Of a stretch of DNA of 36,849 nucleotides, positions 31,001 to 36,849 are shown piece by piece; the stretch's first letter is position 1; each line of letters opens with the position of its first letter. The stretch is taken from the NCBI GenBank assembly GCA_039028975.1, contig JBCCHB010000160.1, positions 1 through 36,849 of the forward strand, given 5' to 3'. Source of the DNA: JAHBNG01 sp039028975. Lineage in GTDB: Bacteria; Chloroflexota; Anaerolineae; Caldilineales; Caldilineaceae. A program made the translations under genes and the position numbers. The notes below the pieces were generated by a model. The model made no database searches. It saw only the letters and a list, made by a program, of their open reading frames with translations, and was not told the origin of the DNA.

Positions 31001-33686
31001 GGGTGGTGTCGATTTGCCGTTCCGCACAAATTCTGATGGTTATCTAGATGGTCGTGGTCGCATTGCAATTAGCGATACATTGATTGCGTTGTTGCCAGCT
31101 GCTCTGCCGATCACGCTCTCCAAACAGCTCAGCGACACAGCGCGTCTCTACTACACGAGCGATATACCAGGGATTCACGGGGCAGCCCCGATTACGGTCA
31201 GCAAACCGGGTGTTCAACAAGTGTCGGTCTCAGAAAACAACCCGCTGCTGCTTTTCGATCTAGATGTGGCACTGGAATGGGATGCGCGTCAAGATGCTCA
31301 GTTTGTTGCACAACTGGAGTTTGATCTCAAGCGAGCGTCTGAACTGCTCTTTGATTGGAGCAATGGTCAGATTGCCTTGGGCAATACCACCATCTATCAC
31401 GACGCACGCAGCGTACCCGAAGAGAATGGCTTCCAACCGTGGGAGGACGCCCATATCCGTATTTATGCCACCAATCGGCTGCGTCCGAACGCAGTGCCCG
31501 GTGGCATTGTACGTAGCACATTGACCGATACTGTGAAGTTATCAAGTACTGGGACGATCACCTTTACAAGGGGTCAAATTCGTATGCCCGTCATCTGGAA
31601 CCGTTACGGCGAATCCAGCGGTAGGCTAGGCGAAGATTGGCCGCGTGCGCTCGCCCATGAGCTAGGCCACTACCTGCTCTTCTTAGATGATAACTATATT
31701 GGACTCAACGAGCGGGGACTGTTGGTCGCTGTTCCTGAGGCAAACTGTCCAGGCGTCATGAATAGCCCCTATAGCAATGTCAACAGTGAGTTCCACCCTG
31801 AAAGTGGTTGGCTGACCAGCTGTACCGAAACCTTGTCTCATCAAAGAATGGGGCGCTCAGATTGGGAAACCATTCACTCAATCTATGATATGCTCGATAA
31901 ACCTGATGGGGGCATCAATGATGAGGATATTGCAGGTCCCAGTGGCTTGCCTTTGTCCCTCACACAGGTTAAGCATCTGCCGGAGCAGGAAGGCGAGTCT
32001 TTGGATGTTCCGATCTTCTTTCTCTCTCAGAATGGGCAGGCCATACAAACGGGTAACAGTGCTCGTGCATTCTTCTATCCTAAAAGTGGAGATCGCCTAA
32101 TTGACTTAGGTCGCCCCAGCCGAGATCAAGTCCATGCCTATGGAGCACAGCTCGGCGATAAACTTTGCGTTTACGAGCTAGCAGCTAGTCGATTAGGGTG
32201 TCAAGAAATCGAGTCTGGAAATGATCAGCTTCTTTTACATCATGTAGAAAATTGGCAGCCAGAGGTGCTGGTAACGCCGATAACCTCAACGACGCTCCAC
32301 ATCAGCGTTCAGTCAGCCATTGATGGCCCCTTAAAGGCAATGCTCTATCCTGTTAATAATCTCGCCCCAATAGAGATTCCGCTTCAACAAAATCCTGAAA
32401 AAGTCAATGACAAATATGTCTACATGGGTACTTCTCTAAAGCTAAAAGAACCGGTACTAGAAGGCTATGTCCGCGTCTGGATAGACGGGATTGCTAACCC
32501 AACTCCGGAAACGGTTATCGATTATGCGCTCGGCGGTAATCCGATTCATCTGTGGAGCCGCAACATCCATCTGTGGAGCCGCAACATCCATCTGTGGAGC
32601 CGCAATGTGCCAGCCATCTCGGCTGACGGTCAGGTAACGCTGTTTGGGGACCAACTGCAACGGAAACAAGATGAAGAGTGGATCTTCACTGTACAGGGCG
32701 CATCTACAACGCCCGATTCTCCACCGTGGTTGAATGTTGTCGGTCAGGCCTACTGGATTATTGCCACAGAGAATGCACCAGATTTAAATGGGGCCAGCCT
32801 TAGCTTTCAGTACCTTGGTGAAGATGTTCCAGTGGGCGAGGAGAACTTCCTACAGATTTATTATCGAGCGGAGAACGATTCTAAAGTTTGCCCAACTTCC
32901 CAAGCGTTTTCCTGCTGGCAACCATTGCATACGGAGCAAGATTCTGTCTACAATATTGCATCCGCCTCAATTCAAGGTCCGGGCCTTTATGCGTTGATGT
33001 CTAGCGTACCCGTAAAGGTCGAATCGGCTGGCTGGAACTTCATCGGCTATCCGCTCCAAGAGAGCCAACCTGTTACGCAGGCTCTTGCTTCCGCTGAAGG
33101 TATATATCAAGCAATTTACGGCTACGATCCATCGAGAGATAATCCGTGGCTTATACATGATGTGAATGTCGAACCATCATTGAGTCCACTGGTAAACAAC
33201 TTGAAATCACTAGAATTTGCAAAGGGATATTGGCTTCTTGTTACCGAGCCGATTACAATTTATATGACATCACCCTCTCTTCGCTCGGAAGTTCAAGCCG
33301 CAGCAATAGATGGGCAGAGTACCCCACTGATTCCTGCCATCTACTACGGCTGGGTGGGAGAGGCATCAGCAGGAACCGCATTGTTTCATGTGCCAATCAC
33401 CGCAGAAATCGACGGTGTCAATTGTGGCCAGGCTTCTATCCAACTTATCGATGGGAAAGCAGCTTATATTCTTTACGTGAAGGCAGCAGATCCAGCCGAT
33501 GCAACTCTAACCTGTGGAGAACCTGGAAAAGATGTTGCGTTCAAAATCAATAGTCAAGTAGTTGCCACCGCACCTTGGAACAATGGAAGTCCCCAATATT
33601 TTAATTTGGCGGACGTGCCTATCGATACGCCAAGACCAGATATCGAGACAAATATTGAACTCTACTTTCCGGTTATTGTACATTAG
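28005..33686 (+). CDS. Giant secreted FG-GAP/VCBS-repeat protein with CLCA-like HExxH metalloprotease motif
   Basis: A 1893-residue exported protein. A signal peptide spans about residues 1-46 (LAIVTILLNVSTLLTAPVLANE). Fourteen FG-GAP/VCBS repeats (about 60-805) each carry a Ca-binding core such as GDMNGDGHLDIVVGN followed by VYLNDGAGNF, predicting beta-propellers. A middle region (about 830-1150) includes a strand-rich SDTEGENVGQVKVFYS module. A zincin motif HELGHYLLFLDDNY begins at His1218, spaced like CLCA proteases (HExxHxxxxxxDxY). Three IHLWSRN heptads lie at about 1514-1534, and the end ELYFPVIVH resembles the short C-terminal signature of many Chloroflexota secreted proteins. ATG 28005 follows GAGG with 5-nt spacing; an upstream in-frame codon at 27933 would overlap the STAND gene. 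No membrane anchor or sortase signal is seen. Confidence 0.85.
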   Translation: MRSPNQSQFIKELTLLFSYNQLYKLAIVTILLNVSTLLTAPVLANEPDFFARLHIGTNSGYTRSVAVGDMNGDGHLDVVVGDYHNPLKNTVYLNDGEGNFTANNFIDTDSSQGNTWSIAVGDMNGDGHLDIVAGNGTRPYNSKQNKQNLVYLNDGAGNFEKTRNFGTGDDDTRSVAVGDVDGKDGLDIIVGNFIDDETEENSGQNVVYLNDGTGNFTENNTSPFGTGDDNTSSIAIGDMDGKDGLDIVVGNQNKQNMVYLNNGAGRFENTSPFGTGDGDTRSVVVGDIDGKDGLDIIVGNINKQDMVYLNDGAGRFENTSPFGITDRTSSIAVGDMNGDGHLDIVAGRADGQNKVFLNNGSGGFSEPDHIRDFGTGEDRTYGVVAGDMDSDGDLDIVVGNETTPDAVYFNDGAGKYSDAESDTRKFGIDPSIDRYTSNVAIGDMDGKDGLDIVVGYSKLRHCWTDGYWDDELNEDRRGRSAVYLNDGAGNFFESSESGLPIDFIDDRAISSVAVGDMDGKDGLDIIVGNYAGYNMVYLNNGTGSFTGPNRFGTGVDQTTSIAVADMDNDGHLDILVGNDSQQSLIYLNDGVGNFFEGDIDETTEDHIRPFGADTHPTTTIVVGDMDGRNGLDIVVGNYFQPSMIYFNDGVGNFFEENSRLFGNSEPIQSVAVGDMDNNGYLDILAGSVTAQNMVHLNDGMGNFPNSSARPFGTGGDVTFSVAVGDMDGDGHLDIISGDCGGQSAVYLNDGAGFFSWHENARDFRSKSATRSLAVGDMDGDNHLDIVVGNYYSGLAPQNEVVYSRIRPRTGLSNHPPQISVESIAGAVDSRLYATPVIQTQRSITLTYTLSDTEGENVGQVKVFYSVDGGGNWELAVASPDTITTNLATRSPVSSTMPASHTYVWDVWASEFFGQSDNVVVRMVAYSQPPPANDSLSGTYHYTNTTPAPILWPYSASTTFPFRVRGTQVQVTTESDSVESVVDAIVYQLPSGQARDAQPMGGVDLPFRTNSDGYLDGRGRIAISDTLIALLPAALPITLSKQLSDTARLYYTSDIPGIHGAAPITVSKPGVQQVSVSENNPLLLFDLDVALEWDARQDAQFVAQLEFDLKRASELLFDWSNGQIALGNTTIYHDARSVPEENGFQPWEDAHIRIYATNRLRPNAVPGGIVRSTLTDTVKLSSTGTITFTRGQIRMPVIWNRYGESSGRLGEDWPRALAHELGHYLLFLDDNYIGLNERGLLVAVPEANCPGVMNSPYSNVNSEFHPESGWLTSCTETLSHQRMGRSDWETIHSIYDMLDKPDGGINDEDIAGPSGLPLSLTQVKHLPEQEGESLDVPIFFLSQNGQAIQTGNSARAFFYPKSGDRLIDLGRPSRDQVHAYGAQLGDKLCVYELAASRLGCQEIESGNDQLLLHHVENWQPEVLVTPITSTTLHISVQSAIDGPLKAMLYPVNNLAPIEIPLQQNPEKVNDKYVYMGTSLKLKEPVLEGYVRVWIDGIANPTPETVIDYALGGNPIHLWSRNIHLWSRNIHLWSRNVPAISADGQVTLFGDQLQRKQDEEWIFTVQGASTTPDSPPWLNVVGQAYWIIATENAPDLNGASLSFQYLGEDVPVGEENFLQIYYRAENDSKVCPTSQAFSCWQPLHTEQDSVYNIASASIQGPGLYALMSSVPVKVESAGWNFIGYPLQESQPVTQALASAEGIYQAIYGYDPSRDNPWLIHDVNVEPSLSPLVNNLKSLEFAKGYWLLVTEPITIYMTSPSLRSEVQAAAIDGQSTPLIPAIYYGWVGEASAGTALFHVPITAEIDGVNCGQASIQLIDGKAAYILYVKAADPADATLTCGEPGKDVAFKINSQVVATAPWNNGSPQYFNLADVPIDTPRPDIETNIELYFPVIVH
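32544..32606 (+). repeat. Three tandem 21-bp repeats (IHLWSRN)
   Basis: Three copies of a 21-bp unit (ATY CAT CTG TGG AGC CGC AAY), differing at one or two wobble bases, encode IHLWSRN three times. They fall between a strand-rich domain and the C-terminal part of the giant secreted protein. The near identity indicates recent expansion. Confidence 0.95.
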
Positions 33687-33778
33687 ATTAGTTTCTAATA
33701 GTCATCGTGATAGTGTTGGTTCTCCTTACACTTACCTGCACTGCTCGCATGCCAGCCCGCGCAGAATCGATGGAGTTT

Positions 33779-36241
33779 CTAGACTTCCCGAATGCGCAAT
33801 GCATTCGCAACGACACTCAAGCTAGAAAGCGCCATGGCCCCAGCAGCCAAAATCGGATGCAGTTGACGCAAAAAATCCGGTGCCCAAATAAACGGCGCTA
33901 GGATGCCCGCGGCAATGGGCAGCAAGGCTATATTATACCCAAAGGCCCATCCCAGGTTCTGCCTGATGTTACGCATGGTGGCCTTGGATAATCCGATGGT
34001 TTGGGAAACGGAGCGCAAGTCGCCACGCATGAGCGTAACGTCCGCGGTTTCCATGGCCACATCGGTGCCGGTGCCGATCGCAATACCAACGTCCGCTTGG
34101 GCTAGGGCAGGGGCATCGTTGACGCCGTCGCCAACCATAGCAACGATGTAGCCATCTTCCTGCAGTTGGCGCACGTGATTGGCTTTGTCGGCTGGCAGTA
34201 CTTCTGCGATGATACGGTCGATGCCAACTTCCCCTGCGATGGTCCGTGCCGTTGCTTCATTGTCGCCAGTCATCATAACGACGGTTAGACCGAGATCGTG
34301 TAGGGCAGCCACCGCCTCCGTTGATCCATCCTTGATGGTATCCGCAACGCCAATAATGGCGCTTGCTTGGCCATCGACGGAGAGCCACATGGCCGTCTTG
34401 CCAGCCGCTTGAATCTGGCTGGCTTTGGGGCCAAGGCCATTGAGCGCGACTTGTGATTGCTCCATTAAACGCAGGTTACCAAGTAATAGCTCGTGCCCAT
34501 CTACCATCGCTGCAATGCCATGACCAGCAATTCCTTCAAAGCTGGCTGGATTACCCAACATTAGTCCCTCTTCCGTCGCTGCTCGTACGATGGCCTCGCC
34601 TAGTGGATGTTCCGAACCTCTTTCTGCTGAAGCAGCTATACGAAGTAATTCTGTCCGATTCAATAAAGATTCGCTGCTGACGACCATATCGGTCACGGCG
34701 GGTTGGCCTTTGGTGATGGTCCCGGTTTTGTCCAAGACGATGGCCGTAAGCTTATGGGCCTGCTCTAGTGCAGCACTATTTTTGAAGAGAATGCCATTCT
34801 CTGCCCCTTTCCCCACACCGACCATAATCGATGTCGGCGTGGCTAGACCCATAGCGCAGGGACAGGCAATCACCAGTACGGCGATAAGGCGCAACAGGGC
34901 AGGGACAAAACCAGCGCCCGAAGCCAGCCAGATGACAAAGACAAGTATCGAAAAAATAATGATGGCTGGCACAAAGTAGGCCGACACACGATCGACTACC
35001 CGTTGGATAGGCGCTTTGCTGCCTTGGGCCTGTTCGACAAGGCGGATGATTTGGGCGAGGGCGGTCCCCTGGCCGACATTGGTGGCTTTGATGTGCAGCA
35101 GCCCTTGCTTATTGATGGTGCCGCTGATGACGCTATCACCCATGGCCTTGTCGACGGGCAAACTCTCACCGGTAATCATGCTTTCGTCTATGGCAGAGTG
35201 GCCGTCCAGAATTGTACCATCGACGGCAATCTGTTCGCCGGGACGCACTAGGATTTCGTCGCCTGGTACTAACTCGCCGATGGGCAAATCCACTTCGCTG
35301 CCGTTGCGCAAAACCCGGGCTGTCTTGGGTTGCAGACCCATGAGCTTCTTGATGGCTAAACTGGTCTGTCCTTTGGCGCGTACCTCTAGCAGCTTGCCCA
35401 GCACAATCAGCGTGATGATGACCGCCGATGTCTCAAAGTAGACGTGGTCGCCCAGTACAGTAGAGCCAGCGGTTTTGGCGATTAGCACGGCCACGCTGTA
35501 AAGATAGGCTGCCGACGATCCCATGGCCACGAGTACGTCCATGTTGGCGCTACCGTTGCGGATACTCTTCCAGGCTCCAATGTAGTAGTCCCAGCCAACA
35601 TAAAACTGCACCGGCGTGGCTAGCACTAGAAAGAGCCAATTGACCCAGTTGGCGTGAGCCCACATGCCCACCAAACCAAAGTCTCGGGCCATGCTTAGTA
35701 GAAAAAGAGGTAGCGCAAAGGCCACGCCAACGATCAGCCGGGTCCACTGATGGCGGATCTCGGCGGCTCGTGCGGCGGCTTCGGCATCCTCCATCTCGGC
35801 TTCGGAAGCTGCCTGGACTACATCGAAGCCAGCCTTACGGACAGCCGCCACAAGATCGGACCAAGCGGCGACCCCTGCGACGTATTCGACCGTTGCTTTT
35901 TCGCTGGCAAAGTTGACATTGGCCGCCAGCACACCCTCCACTCTATTGAGCCGCCGCTCGATAGTATTAGCACAGTTGGTGCAAGTCATGCCCAACAGGG
36001 GCAACTCAACGCTTGCAGTCGGTATATCAAAGCCTGCTTTGTGGACTCGCTCAACTACTTCGTTGAGGACTTGCTGTGGCTTAGTTGTGGCAGGATCATA
36101 GTTGAAAGTCAGTTTTTCGCTGGCAAAATTGACGTTCACGCCGTCTACGCCATCTAGTTTTTTCGTATTACGCTCAACGCTCTTGACGCAGTTGGCGCAA
36201 GTCATGCCAATGACTGGCACAGTCAATTGACGGATTGTCAT
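33779..36241 (-). CDS. copA: Copper-translocating P1B-type ATPase
   Basis: An 820-residue Cu(I) efflux ATPase of the cytoplasmic membrane. Two N-terminal HMA domains carry GMTCANC (about 12-18) and GMTCTNC (about 80-86). Eight membrane helices include the metal-site motif CPC in VIACPCAMGLATP. The phosphorylated Asp is in DKTGTITKG, SEHPLGEAIV gives the nucleotide-binding HP motif, and the hinge is GDGVNDAPALAQADV. The start at 36241 was chosen because the HMA domain begins immediately after it and GAGGAGG lies 9 nt upstream; a longer frame continues to 36397 through copZ in another frame and is spurious. It lies 4 nt after copZ. Confidence 0.95.
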   Translation of the reverse strand: MTIRQLTVPVIGMTCANCVKSVERNTKKLDGVDGVNVNFASEKLTFNYDPATTKPQQVLNEVVERVHKAGFDIPTASVELPLLGMTCTNCANTIERRLNRVEGVLAANVNFASEKATVEYVAGVAAWSDLVAAVRKAGFDVVQAASEAEMEDAEAAARAAEIRHQWTRLIVGVAFALPLFLLSMARDFGLVGMWAHANWVNWLFLVLATPVQFYVGWDYYIGAWKSIRNGSANMDVLVAMGSSAAYLYSVAVLIAKTAGSTVLGDHVYFETSAVIITLIVLGKLLEVRAKGQTSLAIKKLMGLQPKTARVLRNGSEVDLPIGELVPGDEILVRPGEQIAVDGTILDGHSAIDESMITGESLPVDKAMGDSVISGTINKQGLLHIKATNVGQGTALAQIIRLVEQAQGSKAPIQRVVDRVSAYFVPAIIIFSILVFVIWLASGAGFVPALLRLIAVLVIACPCAMGLATPTSIMVGVGKGAENGILFKNSAALEQAHKLTAIVLDKTGTITKGQPAVTDMVVSSESLLNRTELLRIAASAERGSEHPLGEAIVRAATEEGLMLGNPASFEGIAGHGIAAMVDGHELLLGNLRLMEQSQVALNGLGPKASQIQAAGKTAMWLSVDGQASAIIGVADTIKDGSTEAVAALHDLGLTVVMMTGDNEATARTIAGEVGIDRIIAEVLPADKANHVRQLQEDGYIVAMVGDGVNDAPALAQADVGIAIGTGTDVAMETADVTLMRGDLRSVSQTIGLSKATMRNIRQNLGWAFGYNIALLPIAAGILAPFIWAPDFLRQLHPILAAGAMALSSLSVVANALRIREV

Positions 36242-36245
36242 ACAG

Positions 36246-36455
36246 CTATGCCTCCTCGGGTGGGAAGTCAATCTCACTGAGTAGCTCTTTAATCGCATCC
36301 CACGATGTGCTGCCATCCCACTCAACAGTGACCTCTTTGGTTTCTTCATCGGCTGTAACTCGCTGAACACCAGCGAGTTCCCCGACTTCGAGTTCAATGG
36401 TATGGGTGCAGTGGCTGCAGTTGATGGCCGGAACGGTAAATGTTTTGGTTGTCAT
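36246..36455 (-). CDS. copZ: Copper chaperone CopZ-like HMA protein
   Basis: A 69-residue single HMA domain. The metal-binding motif is INCSHC (residues 9-14), with the first position after the usual Met replaced, followed by the ferredoxin-like fold (IELEVGELAGVQRVTADEETKEVTVEWDG). It would carry Cu(I) to CopA. ATG 36455 begins the fold directly; the longer frame to 36539 runs through the promoter and is rejected. The C-terminus (EIDFPPEEA) is normal. The gene is first in the operon. Confidence 0.9.
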   Translation of the reverse strand: MTTKTFTVPAINCSHCTHTIELEVGELAGVQRVTADEETKEVTVEWDGSTSWDAIKELLSEIDFPPEEA

Positions 36456-36508
36456 GATTTGGCAGACCTTTAATTTTATGGTTTTAGAATAACAAACTGA
36501 TAGGGGTA

Positions 36509-36539
36509 GTATAAACCCTGTACTTAAGTACGGAGTCAA
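36509..36539 (-). promoter_or_regulatory. MerR-family-type promoter of copZ-copA
   Basis: On the minus strand TTGACT (36534-36539) and TTATAC (36509-36514) are separated by 19 bp, over-long for sigma70 but diagnostic for MerR-family control. The spacer is centred on the perfect 12-bp palindrome GTACTTAAGTAC (36520-36531). The -35 and first half of the operator (TTGACTCCGTAC) match the mer promoter of Tn21/Tn501 as I remember it, with the second half GTAC also shared. No MerR/CueR gene is in the window. Confidence 0.8.
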
Positions 36540-36849
36540 GAGGCAATTTCAAAAATCAGTCTATTTCGCTCAAATAAGGGGGTATCCGCTGTGGGATTCT
36601 AAGGATTACTCTGGTAGGCAGGATATTATTGGGGTCTGCCCTGTAAATATACAAAGATTAGAAGATAAAAGGATAGAGAATCTGTGCAATCTATGCGATC
36701 TTTGTTTGATACCTTATTTTTGATCAAACGCGGTGCATTTTAACTCTTTTGCTTCAAACCGAGCGGGTTTCTATTCATGGTATACAGCTATTTTGAGCTC
36801 AAATCCATCTGAATTCTGGTCTTAGCAAAACTTCATTTGACTTAGAAAA
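36540..36849. other. AT-rich gene-free end of the window
   Basis: No coding or RNA gene is seen. It contains an 8-bp inverted repeat ACAAAGAT (36651-36658) / ATCTTTGT (36698-36705) around purine-rich DNA. Any upstream copper regulator gene would lie beyond the window. Confidence 0.5.

Noticed and set aside
33690..33901. Plus-strand frame starting with a signal-peptide-like MIVLVLLTLTCTA
   Set aside because: It overlaps the 3' end of copA on the other strand, its continuation is antisense copA, and no ribosome site is seen; at best a truncated relic.
36651..36705. Inverted repeat in the terminal gene-free stretch as a terminator or riboswitch
   Set aside because: The arms are only 8 bp with a 39-nt purine-rich centre, no U-run and no adjacent gene.

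Overview
The window most likely comes from a Chloroflexota bacterium (Anaerolineae/Caldilineae-like). This is inferred from gene content, not from a marker gene: very long CobN, Chloroflexota-style lipoprotein binding proteins with a DxDGDG loop, an XRE-STAND-TPR regulator, FG-GAP and LysM secreted proteins, and GC-rich palindromes between and inside genes. No rRNA, tRNA, phage or CRISPR was found.

Region 1 (1-22.0 kb, plus strand) is a metal-handling island. It starts with a CobN-type chelatase carrying an N-terminal 2Fe-2S domain and an in-frame palindromic-repeat insertion. A decayed peptide/nickel ABC ATPase follows, then a binding protein and two permeases of the nickel/oligopeptide/opine type without an intact ATPase, then an ATP-grasp ligase-like enzyme. 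Behind a strong promoter overlapped by a perfect palindrome lies a tight four-gene operon: flavoprotein, RhtX/FptX/YbtX-like MFS permease and two ABC half-transporters of the YbtP/YbtQ or IrtA/IrtB type. Next is a zinc-type operon: znuA with a nine-copy HSDEE repeat, znuC, a TehB-like methyltransferase, znuB, a COG0523 GTPase with a degenerate metal motif, and a second flavoprotein. The layout suggests scavenging of a metallophore-bound metal (zinc, nickel or cobalt) feeding a metallochaperone; metal and ligand are unknown.

Region 2 (22.0-23.2 kb) is gene-poor and decayed. It holds a 191-bp element with 16-bp terminal inverted repeats and 10-bp flanking direct repeats, remains of an older coding sequence, and a terminator.

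Region 3 (23.2-33.7 kb) is AT-richer. On the minus strand are a LysM secreted protein, a small membrane protein coupled to it, and a small LuxR-type HTH protein. On the plus strand an XRE-STAND-TPR regulator is followed after 34 bp by a 1893-residue secreted protein with 14 FG-GAP repeats and a CLCA-like HExxH metalloprotease motif.

Region 4 (33.8-36.6 kb, minus strand) is a copZ-copA copper efflux operon whose promoter has the 19-bp spacer and central dyad of MerR-family promoters and closely resembles the mer promoter. The last 0.3 kb has no gene.
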